The translations under genes and the position numbers were made by a program. The notes below the pieces were generated by a model, which ran no database searches, was not told the DNA's origin, and worked only from the letters and a program-made list of their open reading frames with translations. Below, piece after piece: positions 33,384 to 43,754 of a stretch of 64,000 bases of DNA. Origin of the DNA: Phlebotomus papatasi (Eukaryota; Arthropoda; Insecta; Diptera; Psychodidae). The stretch is taken from the NCBI RefSeq assembly GCF_024763615.1, contig NC_077223.1, positions 90,024,627 to 90,088,626 of the forward strand, in the 5' to 3' direction. Each line of letters begins with the position of its first letter. Positions within the stretch are counted from its first letter, which is position 1.

Positions 33384-34423
33384 TTTCAAATTGCTTCTGC
33401 AAACATTTTCTACATCTTAAATCCGTGGAAATTCTAAAAAAAATCTTTATAATGAATAAAGGAACAAAATACATAAATAAATTTCAAGTTTGACAGCTTG
33501 CATGAGGTGTTAACTTTTGAATTAAAATTCCTAACGAAAAATTCCCAACACGCAATTTAGTTGTAAATTTCTTGTGAAAATTCATATAAAGTGTATGAAA
33601 TACTTCCTGTACAGTAGAGCTCCGTCCAGTGGAGCATATTAATGAGCTTTTTATAGTTTCCTAAATGTTTCTACGAGACAAACTTATGGATTGTACCGAA
33701 TACTGCCAAAGCTACCTTTCTTCTGTACATAGATTGAAAAGTTTTTCGATAATGTTCTGAGTATCTGTGTGACGAAAAGTTTCTTTGACAAAGTATCTTA
33801 ATTCTTTCTCAATTTAGCACCTAGAACGCCATTATTCTCCATGGAATTTACATAAATTTTCTCAAAGCTGAAAAATGATTTTTTTTTCTCTCTTACATAA
33901 TGCAGCAAAATTAGGTTGTATGGAGTAAAATATAAAAAGAAGCTCGTCACAGGAGCGGAAGTTGATGAGAACAGCGAGATGGCACGTGAAGAGAAAGTTT
34001 ATCCTTTTTCCTGTCATCCTTCTTCTCTTGCTTTTGCCTTTTGCTTGGTAGATAAAGTTTCTCCCTGTTTTTTTTTTTCTAACCAACCAAGCCCCCTTTT
34101 GTGCTATTACATCTGATTCTTAACGCTTAGACAATTTATTTTGCCTCCTTCCGGAAATTGATAAATGTTCCTCAAAAAGGTTTAACTTTGAGTAATGTTG
34201 TATATTGCATACTTAAGTTACTTCTTTCCATTCGCACCTTCATTCCCAATCTCCATGTAATCTGAACTTTTCCATCACCATACCACCCTCATTAAGTCAC
34301 CAAATTCCTCCTCTTTGCTATGATTCTCTGGATCCTATTTTACCGCCAAATTTCACCAAAAAAAATCTTTTCAATGGATCATAATTCATGGAGTTGACAA
34401 TTTCTCCAGACCACTGAACAAAT
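33384..34423. other. single-copy DNA downstream of the dpr-like first exon
   Basis: No repeats. Start of the large intron. ORFs of up to 74 codons (33862-34116, both strands) are driven by base composition and have no domain. Confidence 0.4.
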
Positions 34424-34429
34424 CTATAC

Positions 34430-34514
34430 CCGCAACTAATAAACCTAATGCAATTAAACTCAACGCACCACGCATAAAATGGAAGCTGAATGCGGTGAAG
34501 TGAAACACTGCCAT
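34430..34514 (-). CDS. dpr: dpr-like Ig receptor, first coding exon (signal peptide)
   Basis: Minus-strand exon encoding 28 residues: MAVFHF..., then a hydrophobic stretch ALSLIALGLLVA and one extra base. It ends at donor GTATAG. The ATG context (AAAACAATGG) is an excellent insect start. The protein reads through into the exon at 5900-5755 to give VAA-ESDH, a good signal-peptidase site, and the codon phase (1) fits exactly. An acceptor-like AATTAATTTCAG lies 25 nt upstream of the ATG (complement of about 34540-34551), so a 5' non-coding exon further right is likely. An alternative upstream ATG at 34577 would add 21 residues and bury the hydrophobic core; I prefer the inner start. Function is not evident from this exon alone; the call rests on the join. 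Confidence 0.6.
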
Positions 34515-35331
34515 TGTTTTCACGGGGAATTTCCTCCTGAAATTAATTTCAGGAAAGCAAAGGATGGAATTTAGCATTTAGTTTAGAGAATCACTAAATT
34601 GTCACATTTAATTTATTGACTCTTAATCTTCCTTGTTTGTGACATTGACTGTACATATTTCAATTGATGTCACAAAGCAAATTATGCAATGTCTAGTGTT
34701 TATCTGTAGAAAAAAAAAACGATAAATAAAATAATTGAAGATTAAATTAATTAACTACAGTTGTGTCTATTAATCTAGCTGGAAATGCAAATGTTTTTCT
34801 TTATTGAAACCTTAGCTTATCGTATAGGAAGACCAAAAAACCGAATCATACTTTTGGATTTAATGTATTAATTTTTTCGCATCTTTTGAGATTCTGGATA
34901 CCCAATGTAGACATTCTGAAAAAAAAACATTTTGATGTCCAAATATAGGTTACGTTTTTGTAGGAACTTGATTAATTCCTCAGCTTAAATATTTTTGATC
35001 ATAAAAAATCGTAAAATTAGCTTGGTGGATATGCTGCAAAGAGTTGATTGAAAATGAACGAGTAATTTGTTTGCTATCTCGAATCACCAAAAAAAACTGT
35101 TATTTCTTAATTCCTTTCCTAATAAAGCCTGGATAAAGGTAAATCTGTAGGGGAATTCTGTAACAGAATGACAATGTAATATGACAAACTTAAAAATTTT
35201 GATGTGGTAAATTCGGGATGATTAATCGACAATCAGATTCATGTCAATTACTAAAGCAGCTTCATAGAGCTTCTTGATATGTCCATTCGATGCTTCAATA
35301 TTGTTCTTCTGAATTTACAATGAAAATTTGT
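34515..35331. other. presumed 5' region of the dpr-like gene; no further exon seen
   Basis: AT-rich, without recognised repeats. No convincing core promoter was found. Confidence 0.35.
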
Positions 35332-35489
35332 CATATCGTTAGTTAAATCAGCATTTGTCGTAACATCCTTTTGACAACTTTTCAGGAGACGATATTTTCA
35401 GTTCAGCTTTATTTTTCTTAAAAATGAGCCCCGGATGCGATACTTTTGAGTCAAAATAATAAAAGTGACACTAATAAACTGTAAATTAA

Positions 35490-36094
35490 TAATAATAATA
35501 TAATAATGCTGGCACAACATTTCATGAAGGAACAAGGCCTTCAATCAAGGGGAGTTCTAGACATGCATTCACTGAGAAAAAACAGGGGTGCGACTAACTT
35601 TTTTCCTCATAAATTTAACACTTTTTAGATGTAAAAATATATCGACATTTTTTATTATTAATTTTACACAATTTTAGAGGTAAAATTACCATGAAAAAGG
35701 TTAATTTTAACCCCTAAAACACCTAAAAAGATAATATTTACATCGATTTCGGATCAATACTGCAGGGTAAAATTAACATTTCCGGAATGTTATTTTGACT
35801 TTTGCGGATTTCTCTCAATAAAGTCAGTAAAGTAATAATGCTCGCACAACATTCCATGCAGGAACTAGGCCTTCCCACAATGGGATTTCTAGGCATGCAT
35901 TATTATTTTTTCTTGTACGGGATAAGGTTGTCAGTCCCATGCCCGTGGAAACAAGTGCAGTGAAGCTCACTGGATGCTATCCGAACACCTTTAACGCCAG
36001 AAAAATTTCTGATGACCTAAAGCGGATTCGAACCCGAGACACTTGCATCATAGAGCGAGTGCTCTACCACTTGACCCATTGAATGCCCTAAAAA
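35490..36094 (-). mobile_element. tRNA-derived SINE (family 1), minus strand, with 14-bp target duplication
   Basis: Flanked by AAACTGTAAATTAA at 35476-35489 and 36095-36108, a perfect 14-bp target duplication of the retrotransposition type. On the minus strand the 5' head (about 36085-36005) reads TGGGTCAAGTGGTAGAGCAC (A box) and GGGTTCGAATCC (B box). A unique body follows (TTTCTGGCGTTAAAGGTGTT, GGGCATGGGACTGACAACC), and then tail GCAGGAATGTTGTGCGAGCATTATTA. The 3' end is doubled: a second diverged 3' segment (35500-35568) follows after a MITE. Same family as 48821-49085. Confidence 0.85.
35570..35818 (-). mobile_element. CACTGAGAGAAAT MITE (about 250 bp), copy 1, inside the SINE
   Basis: Begins CACTGAGAAAAAACAGGGGT. 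Ladders of TTAATTTTAC, AACCCCTAAAACACCTAAAA and GATCAATACTGCAGGGTAAA follow, and it ends GCGGATTTCTCTCA. The right terminal bases and TA are eroded. Other copies: 49675-49927, 50974-51551, 56017-56276. Confidence 0.75.
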
Positions 36095-36262
36095 AAACTG
36101 TAAATTAACTCGAGAAAATCTTTATAAAATTATTTTAAAGCAGAGATATTAAGATAAATGTTAGAAGAAACACAATAAGATTTTATCGTAACTTCTATCG
36201 TTTATAAAGCCGTAACTTCCAATGCATGGAGGGAAGTTACGACAATTTTCAAAAATGCATTA

Positions 36263-36491
36263 GGGTCGAGGGAAAGTCTGTTCGACAGGGAATACCTATT
36301 GACACTTTAGTCAAAATGTTGAAAATTATTTAATGTATCTAGTAAAATATAAGTGATATAACGTTTTTTATGTAATGTACCTTTTACTATAAACAGAGAT
36401 GTTTAAATTTCATATCCCAAATGGTACAGAATAGGGTGTCAATAGGTGCTGACACGAATTCTTAAAGTATCAATAGACGTTTCTTTCACCC
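36263..36491. mobile_element. TA-MITE, GGGTCGA/CTTTCACCC family, copy 2
   Basis: Starts GGGTCGAGGGAAAG and ends CGTTTCTTTCACCC, TA at 36261-36262 and 36492-36493; 229 bp. It contains ACAGGGAATACCTATTGACA and ATACC-type inverted halves around a CATATCCCAAATGGTACAGA centre. Confidence 0.9.
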
Positions 36492-37027
36492 TATATCAAT
36501 TTCTATTATTACTCTAAGTGATTATAAGAACCTTTATTTGACTAAATTAATCAATTAAACTCTTATCCCAAAAAGCCCTTATTTCATAAATTTTATTGAA
36601 TAAATATTGTGCGCTGCGTCGCTTGTTTTGTCTTGAATTAATGACAGATGGGCAGGGATTTTTTCTTACTTTTTTTCTCACAAATATTGAATTAAAATGA
36701 TTTAATGTTGCAGTATTCGCACTGTCTTTGGATATTTGAAAGAGCTTGTGAACGTTTTAATGAGAAATATTACATTTTTGCTGCAAATTATAAGCCACGC
36801 AAACGAGCAAAAGAAGTTACGGCAAATGCTTATTAGAGGAAATTTTGTATGAAAATTTGTCGTAACTTCCCGAAATAATGAAGTTACGACAAATTCTGAT
36901 AAATTTTTATTAACTAGTGACATTTACGATAATTTTTGATTAAAATAATTTTTATTGGGCTTATAAAAGTTTCTTTTCTCAAGTGCGTTTAATAAACAAA
37001 ATTACGCCGATTATAAATATGTATACA

Positions 37028-37522
37028 CAGTGGCGGCCAAAATAATAGAATCAGCTCCGCAAAGACCACTATTTTACCTTTAGCATTTTTGTTTATTCCT
37101 ATTCGTTGAAATAATTTTGATATAGAAATGTTCAAATAATTACCTTACGTCTACATTGTTTTGGCCGCAAAAGGTCTCTATTTTTCACAGAATACATCAA
37201 CAGTGAAATTTGGTTTTAACAACACGATATGACAACTTTCATTTAATTTAAAGAATGTGGTCCATAAATCGAATAAGTTTAAATAAATCCATATTTAGAA
37301 ACAATAAATGTCAGTTTTCTAATTTTTTTGGCAAAACTGAAATTCACTATTGACGTATTCAATGTAAAATAGTGACCTCTAGCCGCCAAAACATCCCTTA
37401 TTCTACGATTCTAATAATTTGAAGATTTCTACTTCAGAATTATATCAAAAAATTGGGAAAAAATACAAGAATTAAAAAAATATAAGCTTTGCAAAGTGAT
37501 TCTATTATTTTGGCCGCCACTG
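37028..37522. mobile_element. mariner-type MITE, 495 bp
   Basis: Long perfect ends CAGTGGCGGCCAAAATAATA and TATTATTTTGGCCGCCACTG. TA follows at 37523-37524, and the left TA has become CA (37026-37027). The interior mirrors part of the end again (CCGCCAAAACATCCCTTATT near 37381). The terminal sequence style is that of mariner/Tc1 elements. No transposase. Confidence 0.9.
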
Positions 37523-37578
37523 TATCTCAAAATTGCAAAAATAAAGTTACGACAAATGCTGATTTAACTGACGATATG

Positions 37579-38084
37579 AAATTGTCGTATCGTCACAGAG
37601 TTCTCTTATTTTACGTCACTCGTAGATCTCCCTACCTATTCTACCATTGGGAACCTAAATCCGGTTGCAGAGAAACGCATGATGAAATTTGAGTAAAGAA
37701 ATAAAATTCTTCACAAAAGCCTGAAAAATCCGGAATAGTCGAACCACAAATTAGCTAAAATGCTCAATTTGCCGAAATAAATAAACACAACACAGTCATG
37801 AGCTATAAGGAGAACGTAAGTGTAAGAAAACTTGAAGGGACCCTCATGAAAAGTAGAACGAGTGACTGAATACTTAGAAAGAAAGTATAGTGAAGTGCGT
37901 TTAAATTATCTCTGGTACTTAAATCTGGGATATGATTAGAAGGTACCATATCAACTATCAAACCATGCGTAATATCTACACAAAAGAATGTTATAGATCT
38001 TAGTGTCTAGTAAACATCTATACTGGCCCTTCAAGTAGATTTTGCCGGAGGCAAAAGCTCAAATGTTCAAAATCCTTAAAAAGA
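37579..38084. other. spacer, no gene seen
   Basis: No repeat or coding signal recognised. Confidence 0.4.
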
Positions 38085-38290
38085 TGAAATTATACGAAGG
38101 ATAATGTGTAGAATAATTTTCCAAGACACAGAAAATTTCCCTTTGCCTCCAATCGTGGGAGTAGCTATGACACTTTTAAGAATTCAGGATATTGACTTTC
38201 GAGATTTTAGTCAATTCCGGATTTTGGCTTTCGGGATTTTGGCTTTAGGGATTTTGGCTTTCGGGATTTTGACCGGGATCGAGAATTTGA
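38085..38290 (-). repeat. foldback-type repeat with CGGGATTTTGGCTTT tandem arm, copy 2
   Basis: A core block (GGGAGTAGCTATGACACTTT, AATTTTCCAAGACACAGAAA) is shared in inverse orientation with 43846-43955. It is followed by at least four head-to-tail copies of a 15-16 bp CGGGATTTTGGCTTT unit at 38216-38278. The opposite arm is nearly absent. The overlapping 163-codon ORF starts in this repeat. Confidence 0.65.
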
Positions 38291-38595
38291 TAACCAAAAA
38301 CGTACAAGATTTTGAGGAAATTCAAAAAGACGATGAAATCTATGTAAATCCGGACTTTAATCAATTTCCTGATCTAAAGTTTCAGATTGCGATTGATCGT
38401 GGTGATACTTCTTCAAAGTTATCAGACCACGTCCGTCGTTCCTCCGACACTTCAGGAAGATGTTCGGGTTCGATCTCCCGAGTACTATTTTGTCCGAAAA
38501 TCAATTGTAAGCGACATTATTTAATTGAAACAGCCTTGACGGTAGGTGCAAGTAGAAGTTTCGGGGAACGAAAAAAATCGAAAATTCGAGTTTAG
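38104..38595 (+). other. 163-codon ORF overlapping the foldback repeat, coding status doubtful
   Basis: The ATG ORF begins in the repeat core. It reads the tandem arm as FGILALGILAFGIL and continues for about 105 residues outside it (YVNPDFNQFPDLKFQIAIDR, then SSDTSGRCSGSISRVLFC). The second part is acidic to basic, not low-complexity, and somewhat GC-richer than its surroundings. It could be a fragment of a transposon-encoded or host protein. I recognise no domain, and the first 60 codons are clearly repeat, so a complete gene is unlikely. Confidence 0.25.
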
Positions 38596-38692
38596 GCAGT
38601 CAAATGAGTCTAATAGAAGGAAAAAGTGTTTCAACTTTGCGGAATCCTCGAACTTGCAAAATAGAGTGTTCATTACATTTTCCCTTCGCATA

Positions 38693-39374
38693 CACTCTTA
38701 GAAAAGTTTAGACGTGATTACTAATGAAAATTAGTTGTTCGGGCGATTATTATCAAATCTATTTAAAGTAGTTCTTATATTCTTAAAACATTATACTCAT
38801 AATAAATTTATTAGTAGTGAGAATATAAGACAATATTTACATGGATAAGTTGCGGCAATTATTTCATAATGCTTTCATACAATTATATTTGCTTGTGTTA
38901 ATTAAATGAAATCATTATCCCAACTAATATTGGTCACTAATTCCTTTTAGTTCTCACAACCAATGTAAATAGATGGGCCTATATTTTCATAAAGTTATGA
39001 CTACTTTTCCAATAGTAAAGAGTGGTTTTTATTTTAGTAATGCGTTGAAGCTCTTTCGAATTTTAAGCAACTAATAAGAAATATGCATCACAATGAATGC
39101 TATATAGTAACCACAACTAATATGATATAGTTATTACAGCCAATAAGATGGGTATCAACCCCATTTATTTAGTAATTGAAACTAATATGTTATAGTACCC
39201 ATTACTATTTTGATTTAGTTGTGATAACTAAATGAAAAGGATACTTTAACTAACTGTGGTCAACTATTTCATTTAGTTACCCAAACTAAATATATAGTTG
39301 GGTCTATATTTACTATATTTTATAGTTCTAATAACTGCATATGAGCTTGTACGTACTAATTTTTTCTAAGAGTG
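38693..39374. mobile_element. 682-bp TA-flanked element, CACTCTTAGAAAA ends
   Basis: Ends CACTCTTAGAAAA and TTTTTCTAAGAGTG with TA at 38691-38692 and 39375-39376. The interior consists of many degenerate copies, in both orientations, of a roughly 35-bp unit around TAGTTATTACAACCAATAT / AACTAATATGATATAGTT, so the whole is a self-complementary ladder. No ORF. Confidence 0.8.
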
Positions 39375-39376
39375 TA

Positions 39377-41000
39377 CTTTCGAGTGCATACCGGTTTATT
39401 ACTTAACTAACTTAATGGTTCATAAATTATTATAAAATCAACTTAAAATTGCATATTCTATAATTCTAGCGCAATCCACTAAGATTATAAACTATATGAA
39501 AATATCTTTTATTCACCAATTTGTTCATCAAAATTTCTTGTATCCATAAAAGGTTAATTAAGAGTGCACTTAAGACTATGCAAAAGTGTTTTAAACTTCC
39601 TCATTCTTAAGTGGTATAATGGAGAAATTTAGAGCAGTTCCTTTCTGAGTATATATTCCTTTTACTGCTTTTTCCAAATGAATCTCACGACATCTTGTTT
39701 CCTGGGTAAGGGCTAAGGGATAGTAAATTTGATGAAGACACATGGCTTCGTCACAGCATTGTTCTAAGGACACGTTTGTCTTTCTCAGCCAGAAGGGGGT
39801 GGGAGATTAAATGTGATTGTAATGTTCCCTAAGAATGTCCCAGATAAAATTCATCGCAATTCTTCTGATTGTTTTTTTTTGTGTGTCTTCTTCGAGCTAA
39901 ACGTGTGTGAAAGCACTCAATGTGATTTTTTCCCTGGTTGATAAATAAATGTCTTTGTTTGGACACGCGATGGCTGCAACCTGTTTTATCATTTCGATCG
40001 TGATGATTCTTCAAGAATTTCCCAGAGAAGCTGTGAAGGTGACACGACGGTTTTGTCGAACATCGCGGATTCTTGGAAGAATGAAAATTGTTTCCTAAGT
40101 GATTGAGAGATTGGAGATGGGGCGTAAAAGGAAAATATTTGAAGAGGGTAAAAAGTAGTGAATTTGTACGACTTCCAGAGTCAATTGGAAGAAAATGATG
40201 ATGAGACAATGCATGTGACATATTGAAAGGCAGAACCTTCTTACATTTTATCCAAGCTGTATGTCTGCAACGTTTCAGGAGTGAGACTATTCAGACATTA
40301 TTGAGAATCCCAAAAGCTCGTGAAGGAGTCCCGAGAGTACTTTGCAGCATCTCACACTCGAACGACTGCAAACGGCACATATTCTAGCATTCATCTCAAC
40401 AGAGCTTTGACACCATATATCTACAGAATGCAATAGAGCATCGTGTCAATTCCAACTGCATATAAATAATGAAAAGTGTCGAAGGGGGAGAAGCGACGAA
40501 TGGGGGATGCCTAAATGGGATAAATGTGCGGTAGGGAAAAACATAAAGGTGAAACTGCAATATGTTGGTGAGAAAATATTTTCTCCAACTTCTGGCATTT
40601 GTCCCATTGAATTTTACACACATTTTTCCCCCAAACCATCCATTTGGTGATGCAGAGGAAAACCCGGAGGGTGAATGGCGTGGCGTAAAACTCCCACGAC
40701 TGGTTCGCTGCATTCATGTGAATCCGTTGTGAAAATGAAACTTTTTCTTGCTTATTTCTTCCAAGATACTTCTTCCATCTGTTCACGCCCTCTTGGTCAT
40801 TTATTTATAGATATGCTGAGAAAATTCCAATAGTTGACGCTTTTTTTCTTAAAACTACTTTAAGAATAAGAAAGTGCAAGTAGATACAACTTCTGAGACT
40901 TGGGAAATTTGATTTTTAAAATATGAAAAAATGGGAGAGAATGCTCGAACTCGACATTAGTGGTATGCCCTAACAATTGGTTTCATATTAACATTCATAC
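39377..41000. other. mostly single-copy DNA, balanced composition from 39.6 to 40.8 kb
   Basis: No repeats found. 39580-40800 is noticeably GC-richer than its surroundings and lies upstream of the dpr-like first exon on the same strand, so it could hold a 5' non-coding exon. Several minus-strand ORFs (39773-39591, 40221-39829, 40786-40511) overlap here. Confidence 0.4.
39829..40221 (-). other. 130-codon ORF, unrecognised, doubtful
   Basis: ATG to TAG without introns, rich in His, Ser, Asn and Lys (MSHALSHHHFLP at the start, RLARRRHTKKNNQKN near the end). No signal peptide, membrane segment or known domain. It is one of the two longest ATG ORFs in single-copy sequence, but composition could explain it. 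It lies 5.3 kb upstream of the dpr-like first exon on the same strand. Confidence 0.2.
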
Positions 41001-41007
41001 ATAAAGC

Positions 41008-41217
41008 CTCCGGTACAGCTTTTAGATCAAGAAAATATTATGAAATCAAAATTAATATCCTTTCGATTGAACTAAATTTAATTCGGTCTGATGTTTAGAA
41101 GAAGAAGAAGAGTCCGAAAGAGTCGTTTAGACATTTGCAAAACGTTTGAGAAAGAAAGAGTTATGAATTTCGATTACTTGAAAATTCCCTGATCTAAAAG
41201 GTTTGCCAGAACCGTAA
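41008..41217. mobile_element. palindromic MITE, CCTTTTAGATCAGGAAAATT family, copy 1
   Basis: Left GCTTTTAGATCAAGAAAATA and right CTTGAAAATTCCCTGATCTAAAAGG form the inverted repeat. GAGAAAGAAAGAGTTATGAA is shared with copy 2. A partial third copy starts near 42227 (ACATTTTAGATCGGGAAAAT). Confidence 0.65.
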
Positions 41218-41424
41218 TAAGTTAAATTGGAATGTTTCAGATCGGTAATGCTCAAAGATTTCTGCAAACCTTTCCTCTCCTTTCCACGAATTTCCTGAAA
41301 ATTTGCTTACAATCTTAGTATAAGTGTTACAAAAAGGCAATAGGATTTATTTTCATATAAACGGCAAGGAAATGGAATACATATTTGATGTGATTAAACC
41401 CGGAATGGCTGCTCATACAATATA

Positions 41425-41651
41425 AGGTGAAAGAAACATCTATTGACACTTTAAGAACTCGTGTCAGGACCTACTGACACCCTACTCTGTACCATTTGGA
41501 ATACGAAATTTGAATACTTATCCATATCGAAAACGTAAATCAATGAAAAACGCCATATTACCCATATTTTATTAGATATATTAAATAAATTTCAACATTT
41601 TGACAAAAGTGTCAATAGGGGTTCCCTGTCGAAGAGGTGTTCATTCGACCC
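41425..41651. mobile_element. TA-MITE, GGGTCGA/CTTTCACCC family, copy 3 (inverted)
   Basis: Starts AGGTGAAAGAAACATC and ends CATTCGACCC, TA at 41423-41424 and 41652-41653; 227 bp. Opposite in orientation to the copy at 36263. Confidence 0.9.
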
Positions 41652-41821
41652 TAACTGAAGTTTAGATAAAATTAATTATTGGTTCGTAACCAGATAAAAT
41701 CGGTCCAAGTTGATTAGAAATTCCGAAGCGTGTCTAACGTATATTTACTTGCTCAAAACGGATTTGAAATAAACTTTTTGGAATGCCTTAAATATTGACA
41801 TTGAAAAACTACTATAATGGC

Positions 41822-42079
41822 TTTGGCACACCTTTTAGATCAGGAAAATTTCGTAATGTCGAAATTCGAATCCCTTTTTTCTCATACGCTTTGCAAATGT
41901 CTATCTCATTCTTTCACACTTTTCTCCTTCTTCTTTGAAACACCACAACAAATTCAATTTAGATCAATCGAATTTAGAGTGCGAAAGAATGAAACAGACA
42001 TATGTAAAGCATGTGAGAAAGAAAGGGATGTGAATTTTGATTTCATTAAATTTTCCTGATCTGACAGGTATGCTAGAAC
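41822..42079. mobile_element. palindromic MITE, CCTTTTAGATCAGGAAAATT family, copy 2
   Basis: The left end GGCACACCTTTTAGATCAGG pairs with the right end CCTGATCTGACAGGTATGCT. Pairing extends through AAAATTTC and GAAATTCG, then GTCTATCTCATTCTTTC against its complement. The ORFs on both strands here are mirror images of the hairpin and are not genes. Confidence 0.75.
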
Positions 42080-42279
42080 CACAAAAAAATAGTCAATGTA
42101 ATTTTCCGAACAAATCTGTTCAAACGTTGAAGTGTAATTTAAAAATTGTAATTTCAAGTGAGATTAAGCGTTAAATTGTATAAATATTTCTATCTTGATT
42201 TTTATTTACACTGCACAAATGAGTAGTAATGGTTCCTAAACACATTTTAGATCGGGAAAATTTCATGAAATTAAATATG

Positions 42280-43754
42280 TTTTTCGTGAAAAAAAAAAAA
42301 CTTTGAAAAGTTAAAGGGATTAAACTTTCTTTTAAATCAATTGAAAGCACTAAGTCTAAAATTTTCATTTCATTTCCCATCATGTTCGTCCAACAGTTTT
42401 GCAATTGAATATGAATGAATAAAATTCAATAAGAAGTTTAAGTTTCTACGGTTCCTACGCATTCTAAATAAAGCAATCCCCAATGAATATTTCACATTCC
42501 CTCCCCCAAAGTCTAAAGTCTGAATGCGACTGAAAACTTGCTGAAAGACGTGAACCTGTTCGAGGGGAAAAATTGCTGAAAGTTGTGTATATCTAAAATA
42601 TCCATGAAGCAAAAAAAAAAAAGATCCACCCTCGGAAATGTATTCTTATGAACATTTTCAAGAGGAGTTTGGTGGATGTTGAAGTGATGGCAAGAAGACT
42701 GTAAGCTGATAAGTCTCAAAGCTTTTTGAGATTTTTTCTCATTTGTCCTGTCGTGCAATTGAAATTCGGTAGAAAATTGCGGTTATTTCTCCTCCAACGC
42801 CCAATATTCAATTGAAGGAAATTCATCTCCTGCTTTTATTATTTCCTTTCAGATTTACGTCTATTTACATAGTCTCATATTTTCCGCGACCACCGACGGC
42901 GAAAGCTAAAAGTAAAGCCGTAGGGATGTTTTTGCCTTGCCGCAGAGGTATGACGAAATTATTTAATGAAAGAATTTACATATATTTCACCAGGAATGAA
43001 TTGTATTTGGCTTCTGTGGCAATGGCAATACCGTAAGATATACAGGATTGGTCATTGAAGAATTCTGAAACGTCTCTGCAATTGGCATTCTGTGTGGAAT
43101 TCAAACAGAGATTTCCACATTCTCCCGTGTTAATCGGTACTTAGTTCCTGCGGTTAACACTGTTTTGTATGATCCAAACGAAATGGGGTGATTTCAAACT
43201 TTGACCGCCATTTGTCCCAAGTTCCGGTTCATTTAATCAGTGAAATTTTAGGGATAGGGTTAAAAACACATTAAATAAGCCTGGAAATCCCCAGTACTAA
43301 TAGTTAAAAGGCGTGGCTGAGTCAAAAGTATCATAGCATTGAAGTTTTAAAAATACAAACACGTACAGTCTTTTCGAATTCACAGACTTTTCTTTTGGGC
43401 AAAATATAAACATTACTAAACTAAACCAATTTGAATCAGTTCAATTCATTTTATTAGTCAGCAATTATATTTTAACTTAAAATGTTTATTATGCCTTGTA
43501 TATGAACGAAATATTCGCCACGTTTTATTCTAACTCTAAAGTATATTCGAAAGAATTCGATAGAGTTATTTGGAAAAAGATGTTTAATGCTAAATTATGC
43601 CATATCCGAGAATTTACGGGTTTTAGGCCAAAGGCTAAGTTAAGGGGGTTCCCGGGGTTACCCTAAGCTAAAAACGAACAGCTTTCGAGAATTTTTTATT
43701 TTTTATGACAAAGAAAAGATTAATTTTCTTAATAATTTTACAATATGTTTATGT
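42280..43754. other. single-copy DNA, no gene seen
   Basis: No repeats apart from the MITE fragment at its left edge. A short GC-richer patch at 42880-42950 (CGACCACCGACGGCGAAAGC) is open in one frame, but it has no ATG in good context or splice partners. Confidence 0.4.

Larger units (their letters stand above)
5901..34429 (-). other. inferred 28.5-kb phase-1 intron of the dpr-like gene
   Basis: The intron runs from donor GTATAG (complement of 34424-34429) to acceptor CTCTTCAG (complement of 5901-5908). The upstream exon ends one base into a codon and the downstream exon supplies two. The split codon is GCC (Ala), which completes a plausible signal-peptidase site (VAA before ES). Long first introns are normal in dpr genes. 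This one holds most of the transposons in the left half of the window and a complete opposite-strand gene at 23331-24173. The joining is inferred from phase and fit; an RNA read across it would settle it. Confidence 0.65.
35332..37578. mobile_element. TTACGACAAAT-rich element, copy 2 (four insertions)
   Basis: The ends CATATCGTTAGTTAAATCAG and CTGATTTAACTGACGATATG are inverted repeats. It is collinear with 18294-19275 once the insertions are removed: SINE (35490-36094), a MITE inside the SINE (35570-35818), a TA-MITE (36263-36491) and a mariner-type MITE (37028-37522). The net element is about 1 kb, like copy 1. The GAAGTTACGACAAAT motif and its complement recur about eight times. No ORF is conserved between copies. 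Confidence 0.8.
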
